Of a stretch of 64,000 nt of DNA, positions 15,913-25,013 are shown piece after piece. The notes beneath the pieces were generated by a model that had not been told where the DNA came from, made no database searches, and saw only the letters and a program-made list of their open reading frames with translations. The translations under genes were made by a program, and so were the position numbers. Every line of letters starts with the position of its first letter. Positions within the stretch are counted from its first letter, which is position 1. Origin of the DNA: Pollutimonas sp963706785 (GTDB taxonomy: Bacteria; Pseudomonadota; Gammaproteobacteria; Burkholderiales; Burkholderiaceae_B); assembly GCA_963706785.1 (NCBI GenBank), contig CAVPNJ010000012.1, positions 102,644 through 166,643 on the forward strand, in the 5' to 3' direction.

Positions 15913-16797
15913 ATGTTTGATTACGTTTCATTCTTTCAGAACCTCTCCAACGGGGTACTGATAGGAGCCGTCTACGCCTTGATCGGCGTCGGGCTTACCT
16001 TGGTTTTTGGCGTGATGCGAACCATCAATTTCGCCCACGGCGATTTTGTGGTTCTCGGTATGTACTTCGCCGTGGTGCTCAATGGCGCATTTGGGTGGGA
16101 CCCGTATCTGACACTGGTACTTGCCATTCCGCTGGGCTTCATCGTAGGCGCCTCGCTACAGAAATTCGTGCTGGCGCGGGTTATCGATGCCAAGCCCGAA
16201 ACCATGATGCTGGCGACACTGGGTGTCTCGTTGGTCATTGGTAATTTGCTGCTGTTGGCGTTCGGCGGGGAACCCAAGTCGGTGAATATGCCGTACGCAG
16301 CCAGCACGCTGGCACTGGGCGAAATCCGAATTTCTATCGTCCTCCTCTATGCAGGCCTCGCCACGCTCGGCGTGATCGTCGCGCTGTATCTGCTGCTGAA
16401 TAAAACGGAAGTGGGTCGAGCCATCAAGGCGACGGCCGAGAACCGTCTGGGCGCTGAATTGGTGGGAATTAATACGAAGAAAATTCAGGCCATCGTTTTT
16501 GGTCTGGGTATGGCGCTCGCGGTTACGGCCGGCGTGTCCCTGATTCCGCTGCTGTTCGCGTCACCAGCTACCACCGGTGCATTGTTTACGCTTAAGGCTT
16601 TTGTCGTGACCGTATTGGGCGGCCTGGGACATATCGGTGCTGCCATTATTGGCGGATTGCTGCTTGGTGTGGTCGAAGTGATGGGCGCTTCGTACCTGGA
16701 TTCCGCTTATCGCGATGCCTACGGCCTTCTGGTGTTCGTTGTCGTGTTGTTGGTCAAGCCCGAAGGGCTTTTTGGTAAATCGGTGAAAAGAGTATGA
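15913..16797 (+). CDS. LivH-type ABC permease
   Basis: This is a 294-residue inner-membrane permease with about eight hydrophobic helices. The LivH hallmark GAVYALIGVGLTLVFGVMRTINFAHGD is at residues 18-44, and the cytoplasmic coupling region TEVGRAIKATAENRLGAELVGI near 175 follows the family pattern. It pairs with the LivM-type permease, whose start overlaps its end by 4 bp. Together they form the channel for the compound bound by the upstream receptor. Confidence 0.93.
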   Translation: MFDYVSFFQNLSNGVLIGAVYALIGVGLTLVFGVMRTINFAHGDFVVLGMYFAVVLNGAFGWDPYLTLVLAIPLGFIVGASLQKFVLARVIDAKPETMMLATLGVSLVIGNLLLLAFGGEPKSVNMPYAASTLALGEIRISIVLLYAGLATLGVIVALYLLLNKTEVGRAIKATAENRLGAELVGINTKKIQAIVFGLGMALAVTAGVSLIPLLFASPATTGALFTLKAFVVTVLGGLGHIGAAIIGGLLLGVVEVMGASYLDSAYRDAYGLLVFVVVLLVKPEGLFGKSVKRV

Positions 16798-17741
16798 GCA
16801 AGCATATGCTGTTTCTAGCAGGGCTGGTTGTCCTTGCCGCCCTTTATCCCATGATGCTATCGGCCTATGTAACAGTCGGGATCACCGTGCTGCTTTTCAC
16901 CGGCTGGGCAACATCGTGGAATTTGCTGGGCGGATGGGCCGGCCAGCTAAGCTTAGGACATGCCAGCTTTGTCGGCCTGGGCGCTTACATCGTTGCCATC
17001 GGCAGCTCGCAGTTTGGTCTGGCTCCGTGGTGGTCGATTTTAATCGCGATGGCCGTCGCGGGCGTCTTGGCCGCCATCTGGGGAAAGCTCACGTTTGGTC
17101 TGCGCGGCCCGTATTTCAGCTTGTCGACCATTGCTATTGCCGAGATCATGCGGTTGGTGGCAATCAATGAAGGGTGGCTCACCGGTGGCGCTTCCGGAGT
17201 CTTTATCGACGCCCTGCCAGAGCCCTTTGGAATTGACTTGTTCGACAAGACGACTCAATACTATATGGCGCTGTTCTATGCAGCGATCACCATTGCCATC
17301 ACGATCCTTATTTCAACAAGACGATTCGGCTTTCAGCTCAAAGCCGTAAGAGACAACGAAGAAGCGGCAATGGCAGCGGGCATCGATCCCACCGTGATCA
17401 AGCTGAAGGCGTTTGTCCTGTCGGGAGTCCTCACCGCCCTGGGCGGCGGCATCTACGGCATCTTCCTATCGTTCATCGAACCGCACATCATCTTCAATCT
17501 GCTCCTGTCCATTCAGATCGCATTAACCGTAATCATCGGCGGTCGCGGCACGATTTGGGGGCCGGCCGCTGGTGCTGCACTGCTCGTGGTGTCCGGAGAA
17601 GTATTCAGAACCGCCTTCGCCCAGGCCAATTTGCTGGTCTATGGCGTGTTGATTTTGGTCGTTATTCTTGTGCTGCCACGCGGAATCGTCGGCGAGTATG
17701 TGCATAAGCTGGTCAGGAGGAAATATGCAAACCGTGCTTAA
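16794..17741 (+). CDS. LivM-type ABC permease
   Basis: This is a 315-residue polytopic permease with the LivM signature WNLLGGWAGQLSLGHASFVGLGAY near residue 42. The segment GPYFSLSTIAIAEIMRL and the coupling helix region RRFGFQLKAVRDNEEAAMAAGI are also present. Its start overlaps livH by 4 bp, and its end overlaps the start of the following ATPase gene by 17 bp, so the operon is translationally coupled. It acts in the inner membrane as a heterodimer with the LivH-type subunit. Confidence 0.93.
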   Translation: MSKHMLFLAGLVVLAALYPMMLSAYVTVGITVLLFTGWATSWNLLGGWAGQLSLGHASFVGLGAYIVAIGSSQFGLAPWWSILIAMAVAGVLAAIWGKLTFGLRGPYFSLSTIAIAEIMRLVAINEGWLTGGASGVFIDALPEPFGIDLFDKTTQYYMALFYAAITIAITILISTRRFGFQLKAVRDNEEAAMAAGIDPTVIKLKAFVLSGVLTALGGGIYGIFLSFIEPHIIFNLLLSIQIALTVIIGGRGTIWGPAAGAALLVVSGEVFRTAFAQANLLVYGVLILVVILVLPRGIVGEYVHKLVRRKYANRA

Positions 17742-18441
17742 GGCAGACAGCATCAAGGTCCAATATGGCGGACTGATCGCCGTGAACAACGTATCCCTGT
17801 CCCTTGAAAAAGGTCAGGTGCTTGGATTGATCGGACCGAACGGAGCCGGGAAATCGACATTGTTCAATGCAATTACTGGATTCGCTCCCGTTAGATCGGG
17901 CAATGTGACCTTCCTCGATCAGGACGTTACGGATGCGCCCCCGTATGTGCGGACACGCAACGGAATGGGGCGCACCTTCCAGACAGAAAGGCCCTACGAG
18001 GATCTGACCGTACTCGAGAATGTATTGGTTGCAGCCTTCCTGAAAAATCCCAAACGCAAGGACGCTGAGCGGGTGGCCATGTCAGCGCTCGAGAAAGTCG
18101 GTCTGCAGGACCGGGCGAATCAGCTTTCCTCTGACCTGAATCTTGCAAGACTACGGCGACTGGAACTCGCCAAGGCGCTCGCCCTCGATCCCCAGGTCTT
18201 ATTCCTGGATGAAATCATGGCAGGGCTGAACCCGCCGGCCTTGAAGGAGATGATCGAATTCCTTCGCACGCTGACCGCTACGGGCATGTCCATCGTCATG
18301 GTGGAGCACATCATGGAGGCCATCATTCAGCTTGCAGACCACGTCATTGTTCTGGCCAGCGGAAACAAAATTGCGGAAGGATCGGCCTCTGACGTCATTA
18401 GTGATGAGCGGGTCATCGAGGCTTATCTGGGGACGGACTAA
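17725..18441 (+). CDS. LivG-type ABC ATPase
   Basis: This is a 238-residue ATPase. It has Walker A GPNGAGKS, Q-loop GRTFQTERPYEDLTV and Walker B LFLDEIMAGL. The signature region reads LNLARLRRLELAKAL, which is the degenerate LSGGQ form common in LivG subunits. I placed the start at ATG 17725 because AGGAGG lies 5 bp upstream. The longer in-frame opening would only add an unlikely Cys-rich leader. It powers the LivHM-type channel with the next gene's product. Confidence 0.92.
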   Translation: MQTVLKADSIKVQYGGLIAVNNVSLSLEKGQVLGLIGPNGAGKSTLFNAITGFAPVRSGNVTFLDQDVTDAPPYVRTRNGMGRTFQTERPYEDLTVLENVLVAAFLKNPKRKDAERVAMSALEKVGLQDRANQLSSDLNLARLRRLELAKALALDPQVLFLDEIMAGLNPPALKEMIEFLRTLTATGMSIVMVEHIMEAIIQLADHVIVLASGNKIAEGSASDVISDERVIEAYLGTD

Positions 18442-18446
18442 ATAAT

Positions 18447-19172
18447 ATGAACAGTGTTGATGAAGTCGTATTGAAGGTCGAGGGCGTCGATCTCGGATAC
18501 AGCGCTCTCCAAGTCGTTTTCGACGTTTCCCTGGAGGTCCGAAAGAAGGAATTGGTGGGGCTGGTCGGCGGCAACGGCAGCGGCAAATCCACCATATTGC
18601 GTGCGGTCTCAGGCATGATCAAGCCTTGGGAGGGCAGCATCCTTTTCAAGGGCGAGGAAATATCGGGACTTGAGCCATACCAAATGGCAGAGCGGGGATT
18701 GGCGCATGTGCCTATGGGCCGGCAGCTCTTTCCCAACCTCACGGTAAAGGACAACATCCTGCTTGGCAGTTATTTGCCGCGTCTGCGCGCTAACCGCGAG
18801 CGGAATCTCGAGAAGGTCTTTTCGCTGTTTCCTGACGTCAAGAAGTTTTCTAACACGGAAGCGGGTGCGCTTTCCGGCGGTCAACAGCAGATGGTGGCCA
18901 TCGGCCGCGCCCTGATGCTTGAGCCAGATCTTCTTATCATGGACGAGCCCAGCCTCGGCTTGTCTCCCCTGTATGTAAAGCAGGTTATGCAAGCAATTCG
19001 ACAAGTAGCAGATCTCGGCTTTCCGGTGCTACTTGTAGAGCAAAATATCAAGCAGGTGCTTCAGTTTAGCCATCGCACTTACGTATTGGAAAACGGCCGA
19101 TTGGTACTGCAAGGGCCGTCGTCCGAACTGGAAGGCCACCCCATGATCAGGAAGGCATACTTGGGTCTGTAA
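18447..19172 (+). CDS. LivF-type ABC ATPase
   Basis: This is a 241-residue ATPase with Walker A GGNGSGKST, a canonical signature LSGGQQQMVAIGRALM and Walker B LLIMDEPSLGL. The LivF-typical AERGLAHVPMGRQLFPNLTV segment follows the Walker A region. It begins 5 bp after the LivG-type gene and completes the five-component transporter. The two ATPases form a heterodimer on the cytoplasmic face. The amidase gene follows after 63 bp. Confidence 0.93.
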   Translation: MNSVDEVVLKVEGVDLGYSALQVVFDVSLEVRKKELVGLVGGNGSGKSTILRAVSGMIKPWEGSILFKGEEISGLEPYQMAERGLAHVPMGRQLFPNLTVKDNILLGSYLPRLRANRERNLEKVFSLFPDVKKFSNTEAGALSGGQQQMVAIGRALMLEPDLLIMDEPSLGLSPLYVKQVMQAIRQVADLGFPVLLVEQNIKQVLQFSHRTYVLENGRLVLQGPSSELEGHPMIRKAYLGL

Positions 19173-19235
19173 GCAACCCTAAAAGCGGTCCGTAAACGCA
19201 CGCTATGTGCAATTGAATACGTAGTTCGGAGAAAA

Positions 19236-20627
19236 GTGATGATGGATTTACCGTTGGACCCGTTCAGCGAGAATGGTCTTGAAGGCTTTGCCAAAGACTT
19301 CCGCGAAGGAAAAGCGACTTCGGAAGAGGTCACAAGGATTTATCTCGAACGCATCGAAAAGCTCGACCCCAAGCTCGGGGCCTACGAGTCCGTCGCCGCT
19401 GAAAGTGCGCTGGCGACTGCGCGCGCCATGGACCTTCTAATCAAATCGGGAACCGATTTGGGACCCTTGATGGGCGTGCCCGTCGCGATCAAGGATGTGT
19501 TCGTGATTTCGCAGATGCCAAAGCCCCGTGTAGGTTCAAACATGGAGCTTCCGGATATTCTTGGCGCCGAGGAAGCTACGTTCATCAAGGCCCTCCGGAA
19601 GGCAGGGTGTGTATTCCTTGGGCAGACCAAAGCCGTTGAGCTGTGTTTGGGTATCACCGGCCATTCAGCGCCCCGCGGAACGCCGTGGAATCCCACTGAC
19701 ATGGAGCATCATCGGGCACCCGGCGGCTCGAGCTCCGGCTCGGGCGTGGCCATGGCTGCGGGGTTGTGCGCCTTCGCCATCGGCTCTGATTCCGGAGGAT
19801 CGGTTCGCGTGCCTGCCGCTTTCAACGGCGTCTTCGGCCTGAAGACGACCACCGGGCTATGGCCCACTGACGGCGCATTCCCGCTGGACCCGCGGGTCGA
19901 CTCCATCGGATTATTGACCCGGTCGGCGAGTGACGCCTTGTTGGCTTTCAAAACTATCTCATCGGTTCTGTTCGGCTTCGCTTACCAGCCGCGCCGCTCC
20001 GGCGCTCGCCTCGATCGCCTGTGTCTCGGCGTCCCGCAAAATCATTTTGGCGAGAACGTAAACCCGAAGATTAGCGAAGCCTTTCAAGCCGCCAACGAGC
20101 ACTTGAAGGCGCAGGGATGTTTGCTCGAAAACATCATTGTGCCCGAGGCGCCTGAGCGTGCCGGGTATTTCCCAGTGTCTATGCCGTCATCCTTGCTGTC
20201 CGTATTGGGCAAGGAAAACTTCCTCGCACAAAAGCACATGATGGATCCTGTGATTGCAAAGCGCGTCGAGTCCGGACTCGATGCCAAAGCATACGAGTTC
20301 CTTGCCCTGGAAGACAAACGGACAAAGAGCCGCGCCGCCGTTGAGGAAAGATTTATCGGCTACGATGCTTGGGTCAGTCCTACGACCGCCGACTTCGCAC
20401 CGCTGATTTCGGACCTTGAAGACCCCGAGAAAGGCATGCAACTGGCATTGGGCATGACCCATAATACGCAGCCGTCTAACCACCTGGGTCTATGTTCGAT
20501 CTCGCTGCCGCTACCGGTCGACGGCCTGCCCATCGGCTACCAATTGATGGGCGCGCCTAATACCGACCTGAAGCTGCTGGAAATCGCCGTTGAGATGGAA
20601 AAGGCTTTTGCGATTGGCTGCCTGTAG
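19236..20627 (+). CDS. Amidase-signature-family hydrolase
   Basis: This is a 463-residue amidase-signature enzyme. The catalytic triad is visible: Lys in VPVAIKDVF (about residue 87), the cis-Ser in the GGSSSGSGVAMAAG loop, and the nucleophilic Ser in SDSGGSVRVPAAFNGVFGLK. The family hydrolyses amides by a Ser-cisSer-Lys mechanism in the cytoplasm. Its place directly after a complete ABC importer suggests that the imported compound is an amide cleaved here. There is no GatB or GatC partner, so it is not the tRNA amidotransferase subunit. The exact substrate is unknown. Confidence 0.9.
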   Translation: MMMDLPLDPFSENGLEGFAKDFREGKATSEEVTRIYLERIEKLDPKLGAYESVAAESALATARAMDLLIKSGTDLGPLMGVPVAIKDVFVISQMPKPRVGSNMELPDILGAEEATFIKALRKAGCVFLGQTKAVELCLGITGHSAPRGTPWNPTDMEHHRAPGGSSSGSGVAMAAGLCAFAIGSDSGGSVRVPAAFNGVFGLKTTTGLWPTDGAFPLDPRVDSIGLLTRSASDALLAFKTISSVLFGFAYQPRRSGARLDRLCLGVPQNHFGENVNPKISEAFQAANEHLKAQGCLLENIIVPEAPERAGYFPVSMPSSLLSVLGKENFLAQKHMMDPVIAKRVESGLDAKAYEFLALEDKRTKSRAAVEERFIGYDAWVSPTTADFAPLISDLEDPEKGMQLALGMTHNTQPSNHLGLCSISLPLPVDGLPIGYQLMGAPNTDLKLLEIAVEMEKAFAIGCL

Positions 20628-20712
20628 TGTTCTTTGTATAGCGTACACCGAAGGGCACCCGGTCCATCGGGACCGATTTTCCGGAATACCGAAGTCGGCG
20701 GTCCTGATGTCG

Positions 20713-20737
20713 GATTACGGGCCCAAGGGCCCGAATC
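20713..20737. repeat. Perfect GC hairpin between convergent units
   Basis: CGGGCCC and GGGCCCG face each other across AA at 20718-20733. Outer GATT/AATC pairing extends the stem through a one-base bulge. It lies between the amidase stop and the convergent TctA remnant. There is no T-run on either side, so it may terminate poorly or act only as an mRNA end structure. Confidence 0.4.
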
Positions 20738-20746
20738 CTGCCTACA

Positions 20747-21079
20747 TTAATCCTCTTCCACAAAGGTTTCTTCACGTTTCTTGCGTATGGATGGCAAGGC
20801 GACGATGATCACCAGGAATATGGCCGCAGCTAGCAACGAAGCCGACAATGGCCGCGTGGCGAAGGTGAAGTAGTCACCCCGAGCGAGCAGCAGCGCGCGC
20901 CGGAAGTTTTCTTCCATCATGGGCCCAAGAACCAGCCCCAGCAGCAACGGTGCGCCTTCGCATTTCAGCTTGGACCATACATAACCGACAACGCCAAAAA
21001 ATGCAGTCATGAAAATGTCGAACACGTTGTAGTTAAGTGAATACACCCCTATGGTACAGAACACCAGGATGGCCGGAAC
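20747..21079 (-). pseudogene. C-terminal remnant of a TctA-type tricarboxylate transporter
   Basis: About 110 residues match the end of TctA (normally about 500 residues): VPAILVFCTIGVYSLNYN, then GAPLLLGLVLGPMMEENFRR and ARGDYFTFATRP, closing with a hydrophobic segment and charged tail. Everything upstream of the VPAIL strand is missing. The frame that continues upstream is unrelated, and about where the TctA homology ends a different remnant begins on the other strand. With no N-terminal membrane domain it cannot transport. It is the only tripartite-transporter membrane component seen in the window. Confidence 0.75.
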
Positions 21080-21169
21080 CTGCTGACATTGGCAGGGGTG
21101 CAGTTTACGTTTGTGCTCGGTTTCATGATGATGCTGCCGCTGGGCCCGCACCTCGAGCTCTACTGCTGA
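21071..21169 (+). pseudogene. Short remnant resembling the first helix of an MFS transporter
   Basis: On the plus strand a short open stretch reads LLTLAGVQFTFVLGFMMMLP followed by LGPHLELYC and a stop. The pattern FTxxxxFMxMxPLGP is typical of the first transmembrane helix of arabinose-efflux-type MFS proteins. It adjoins the TctA remnant, which lies on the opposite strand. No later MFS helices follow. I read this as debris from an old recombination, with low confidence. Confidence 0.35.
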
Positions 21170-21266
21170 GGAAATAGCTTACTCACGAGTCGTTACGCTC
21201 AGCTTGATTACTACCGCCTCGTGAAGCACGCATGGAATATGACAGCCGCGGTTGATGCCGTGACCC

Positions 21267-22025
21267 TCATGGCATAAAGCTGCCTCCGTTGACATCAATG
21301 ATGGCCCCGGTCGAGTAGCTTGCCTCTTCGGATGCGAGGTACGCTACAGCGGCCGCGACCTCTTCAGGCGTTCCCATGCGCGCGAGAGGAATGGCGTTGG
21401 CCAGATTGCGGTTGGTATTGTCATCCACAGCATCCGTCATGTCCGACTCGACACGGCCAGGCGCAACGCAGTTTACGGTGATCCCGTATGGCGCGACTTC
21501 AGCTGCCAAGACGCGAGCAAATCCCACCATGCCTGCTTTGCTCGCCTGATAGTGCGCCCCTGGCACGACCGTTCGCGTGCGCGCGGCCTGACTGGCAATC
21601 ATGATGATGCGGCCCCATGTTCGATGGCGCATCGCCTGCAGGCATGTATGCGTCACGAGGAATGTGCCGGTCAGATTGACCGCCATCACGCTATTCCATT
21701 CACTCAACGGCATATCGATCACGTGACGCTTACCGCCGTCGGTCTTTGGTGAGATGCCGGCATTGTTCACAAGTATCGACAGGTGCTCCCACCAGTCGCC
21801 AAGATGGCTCGGTAGTTCCTGGACAGCTTTACTGTCCGTAATATCAATCTGCACCGCGCGTGCGTCGAGCGACAGGTCGATGAGCTCTTGCGCGGCCGCA
21901 TGTACGGTGGGCGCAACGTCCACCAAAACAATACGATGCCCCGCCTGCGCGAGACGCTTGCCAATGGCTCGACCGATACGGCCGCAGCCGCCCGTCACGA
22001 GCGCGACGCTCTGTTTATTCTTCAT
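21267..22025 (-). CDS. SDR-family oxidoreductase
   Basis: This is a 252-residue classical short-chain dehydrogenase. It has the nucleotide motif VTGGCGRIGRAIG, the NNAG motif (ILVNNAG), a catalytic Ser in IMIASQAA and the Tyr/Lys pair in HYQASKAG. I placed the start at ATG 22025 so that the protein begins MKNKQSVALVTGG. The longer frame to 22085 would add a basic leader unusual for SDRs. It is third in a minus-strand unit after a Bug receptor and another SDR. Substrate and cofactor preference are not readable beyond NAD(P). Confidence 0.9.
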   Translation of the reverse strand: MKNKQSVALVTGGCGRIGRAIGKRLAQAGHRIVLVDVAPTVHAAAQELIDLSLDARAVQIDITDSKAVQELPSHLGDWWEHLSILVNNAGISPKTDGGKRHVIDMPLSEWNSVMAVNLTGTFLVTHTCLQAMRHRTWGRIIMIASQAARTRTVVPGAHYQASKAGMVGFARVLAAEVAPYGITVNCVAPGRVESDMTDAVDDNTNRNLANAIPLARMGTPEEVAAAVAYLASEEASYSTGAIIDVNGGSFMP

Positions 22026-22048
22026 TGTTTGCGTATTCCAGAATAACG

Positions 22049-22777
22049 TTATGTGGGCGCGGCCCCGATGGACAACCCGCCGCAAGCGTAAAGCACCTGG
22101 CCGGTTACGAATCGCGCGTCTTGCGAAAGAAAAAAGGCAATCGTACCGGCGATGTCTTCCGGGAGCCCAAGCCTGCGCACCGGGATACGGGCTACCAGTG
22201 TTTGCTCCTCTTCCTGGCTCATGGGGTTGTTATTGCGATAGAGCTCGGTAGCGATCGGGCCGGGTGCAACTGCATTGACCGTGATGCCATGCTTACCTAG
22301 TTCAAGTGCCCAGGTGCGCGTATATCCAATCAGACCGGACTTTGCGGCGGCGTAGGCGCTACGGCGAGGCATGCCCAATGCAGCTCGACTCGAAATATTA
22401 ACGATTGCGCCTCGGTTCGAACGGATCATGGACGGCAGGCAAGCTTGCACACATTGCAACGGCGCGCGCAGGTTTATGGCAAGGATGCGGTCCAACTCAT
22501 CGAAAGAGGTTTCTTCGACGGTGCTGGAGGTCGTTAAGCCCGCATTGTTGACGACGGAATCTATTTCAAACTCCGCGCAGATCTGCTCCAGAGCAACGCC
22601 AGTCGCCCCCGCATCAGCCAGGTCAGCGCAGTAAAACGCGCCGGGAAACGAGTTTGCCGGCGCGGAGCGCGCCAGGCCGACCACAGTGTGACCGTCTTGG
22701 TGCGCTCGGTTTGCCAGGGCTAGGCCAATACCTCGACTCGCCCCGGTGATCAGAATCGTTCGCTGTTTTTTCATCAT
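22049..22777 (-). CDS. SDR-family oxidoreductase
   Basis: This is a 242-residue classical SDR. It has the glycine motif ILITGASRGIGLALA, the active-site serine segment IVNISSRAALG and Tyr/Lys in SAYAAAKSGL. The C-terminal ITVNAVAPGPIATELY loop is typical. Its start codon follows the stop codon of the upstream Bug receptor gene with no intervening base. The next SDR gene follows after 23 bp. Two adjacent SDRs plus a receptor suggest stepwise oxidation of an imported alcohol or hydroxy acid, which is inference. Confidence 0.9.
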   Translation of the reverse strand: MMKKQRTILITGASRGIGLALANRAHQDGHTVVGLARSAPANSFPGAFYCADLADAGATGVALEQICAEFEIDSVVNNAGLTTSSTVEETSFDELDRILAINLRAPLQCVQACLPSMIRSNRGAIVNISSRAALGMPRRSAYAAAKSGLIGYTRTWALELGKHGITVNAVAPGPIATELYRNNNPMSQEEEQTLVARIPVRRLGLPEDIAGTIAFFLSQDARFVTGQVLYACGGLSIGAAPT

Positions 22778-23773
22778 CTACTCTGCTCTGGCCCCGGATG
22801 CTTCGACGACTTTTGCCCATTTCGCGACGTCTGATTCCACTAATTTCGAGAAATTAGCCGGCGCATTAGGCGCGGGCGGAATGCCTAGGCCTCGGTTAGA
22901 CAGGATTTCGTGGGTCGCTTTATCGGCAAGTGCGGCATTTACCGCGGCGTTCATCTTCTGCACGATGGCTGCATCCGTAGCGGCGGGCGCAAACAGACCG
23001 AACCAGGTTTGCACAGCGAAGCCGGGCACGCCAGATTCATTAAGGGAGGGTATGTCCGGTCGGGAGGGCCAACGTTCGCGTGTCGTCACACCCAGTGCGC
23101 GCAGATTGCCCGCATCAACATTGGGCATGACCGAGGGCATATTATCGAAAACCGAGTCAATCTGGCCGCCCAGCAGCGCTGTCATTGCCGGGCCACTGCC
23201 ATTGAAGGGTACATGCAGGAGGTCGGTGCCGGTCTCGATCTGGAAGAGCTCGCACGACATGTGAATCGACGAGCCCTGGCCCGAGGAGCCGCAGGTCAAT
23301 TTGCCTGGGTTCGCCTTGGCGTAGGCGATGTACTCTTGCGCGGTCTTAATCGGAAGCTTAGGGTTGACCACGAGCAGGTTGGGAACGAATCCAAATAAAG
23401 AGACGGCGGCAAAATCACTAACGATGTCGTAACCAGGATTTTTATAGAAAGTGCGGTTGATGGCGTTCGCCCCGCTACCGACGTAATAGGTGTAGCCGTT
23501 CGGTTTTTCGCGCTTTACGGCGACCGCACCGATGTTGCTGTTTGCGCCGGGTTGATTGACGACAACAATCGGTTGGCCCAGCTCTTCAGAAGCCTTCTTG
23601 GCCACCGTGCGAGCCACAACGTCGGTGGTGCCGCCAGCGGCATAGCCGACCACCCAGGTGATCGAACGCGTGGGCCACTTGTCGGTCTTGGCATCTTGCG
23701 CGTACGCAGCGATACATGGGCCTATGCCCAAAGCCAAGACGGCCGTGAGTTTCAGGGATTTCTTTTTCATCAA
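22778..23773 (-). CDS. Bug/TctC-family solute receptor
   Basis: This is a 331-residue periplasmic receptor with a Lys-rich n-region, signal peptide to about residue 25 (ending AYAQ) and the Bug motifs WVVGYAAGGTTDVVARTVA and VVNQPGANSNIG. The C-terminal lobe contains MTALLGGQIDSVFDNMPSVM. It is first of a three-gene minus-strand unit with two SDRs. A LysR gene on the same strand lies 227 bp upstream. There is no adjacent permease. Confidence 0.92.
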   Translation of the reverse strand: MMKKKSLKLTAVLALGIGPCIAAYAQDAKTDKWPTRSITWVVGYAAGGTTDVVARTVAKKASEELGQPIVVVNQPGANSNIGAVAVKREKPNGYTYYVGSGANAINRTFYKNPGYDIVSDFAAVSLFGFVPNLLVVNPKLPIKTAQEYIAYAKANPGKLTCGSSGQGSSIHMSCELFQIETGTDLLHVPFNGSGPAMTALLGGQIDSVFDNMPSVMPNVDAGNLRALGVTTRERWPSRPDIPSLNESGVPGFAVQTWFGLFAPAATDAAIVQKMNAAVNAALADKATHEILSNRGLGIPPAPNAPANFSKLVESDVAKWAKVVEASGARAE

Positions 23774-24000
23774 TGTGGTCTCCGAAATGTTCTTATCAGC
23801 ATGGCCCGCGCATTGTGGGCGGATACACGCTGCTTCGCTATACGCGCATTGGGCTCAGCCCAGATACGCAGTCGACATTAACGGTATCATAGGAACTACA
23901 CCCCGGTAATACAATTTTTCGGGGTGATTACCAATGGTTTGCCTATTAATCCTCGGGATAATTTCCCAGGCAGATTGTCGACCTTAGAGCCCGAGCCGTT

Positions 24001-24900
24001 CTACGGGATGGACCGGTTGAAATACTTGACGCAGAAGTCGACAAAGGCTTCTGCAAGCGGGTTGGTGGATTGCTGTTTGCGCGCAATACCCACCGATAGT
24101 TGCGGGGCCGACTCTTCAAGGGGCAGATATTTCACCCCATATAGCGCAAGCTTACTTTGCGAGCGCGGCACTGGCGAAAACCCTTGTTTCGCCGCCACGA
24201 GCGCCAAGGCGGCATGCATAGTTTTTACTTGCAGAAAATCGCCGGTTTTTACCTTGTGCTTGATAAGCATGTCCCGAAAGAGAGAACGAGTACTGCCGCT
24301 GGCATGATGGCTTGGAAAGCCGATCATCGGACGATTCTGAAGCTCGGTGATCGAGACCTTATCCTGACCTTGCGTTGTCCATTGCTGGGGCATCGCGATC
24401 CAGTAAGGCTCCGAGAAAATTCGTGTCACGAGAAGACCTTCTTCGTGCAGGGGCTCGCGCACAAAGGACAGGTCGACATGCCCTGTTGAGACAACGCTTG
24501 TCTGGTCTTGGGTGGTATGTTCGACTAGGCTCAGCCTCACGTCCTCTTGAGTGTCCGCCCATTGCGAGAGCAACTGCGGCAAAAACGTATAAGCGTGTGC
24601 GTGTAGGATGCCGATGCGTAGGGCATGCATTTTTTGCCAGCGGGCGTTGCGGATCACTTCTGCACACTGATCTATATCTGCCAGGATGCGGCGCGCGTGG
24701 GGCAAAAAACTTACCCCATCCTCACTTAACGATACGCTGCGCGTCGTTCGATGGAATAAAGACGTACCCAGTTCGCGTTCCAGTGCCTGAATATGTTCGC
24801 TCAAAGGCGGCTGGCTGATGCCGAGCCTTTCTGCCGCGCGACTGAAGTGCTGTTCTTCGGCCACTGCGATAAAGTATCGCAGTCGTTTTACATCTATCAT
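24001..24900 (-). CDS. LysR-family transcriptional regulator
   Basis: This is a 299-residue LysR protein beginning MIDVKRLRYFIAVAEEQHFS with the recognition helix LGISQPPLSEHIQALERELG. The effector domain runs from about residue 90. The sequence most resembles the CatR/BenM/CbnR branch of the family. It diverges from a TauD/TfdA-type dioxygenase 113 bp away and lies upstream of the Bug-SDR-SDR unit on its own strand, so it could control either or both. The divergent dioxygenase is the more usual LysR target. Confidence 0.9.
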   Translation of the reverse strand: MIDVKRLRYFIAVAEEQHFSRAAERLGISQPPLSEHIQALERELGTSLFHRTTRSVSLSEDGVSFLPHARRILADIDQCAEVIRNARWQKMHALRIGILHAHAYTFLPQLLSQWADTQEDVRLSLVEHTTQDQTSVVSTGHVDLSFVREPLHEEGLLVTRIFSEPYWIAMPQQWTTQGQDKVSITELQNRPMIGFPSHHASGSTRSLFRDMLIKHKVKTGDFLQVKTMHAALALVAAKQGFSPVPRSQSKLALYGVKYLPLEESAPQLSVGIARKQQSTNPLAEAFVDFCVKYFNRSIP

Positions 24901-25013
24901 TTATCTATTTTTTTATATCAAAGGGTGGTTAAAACAGTATTGGACTCTGCCAGTACGGAATAATTATACTGCCCTACATACCTTAAGCGAGGTAGAACAT
25001 CGGAGGAGAAATC

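Noticed and set aside
20713..20737. Hairpin as a rho-independent terminator of the amidase operon
   Set aside because: No T-tract follows on either strand, so it is listed only as a repeat.
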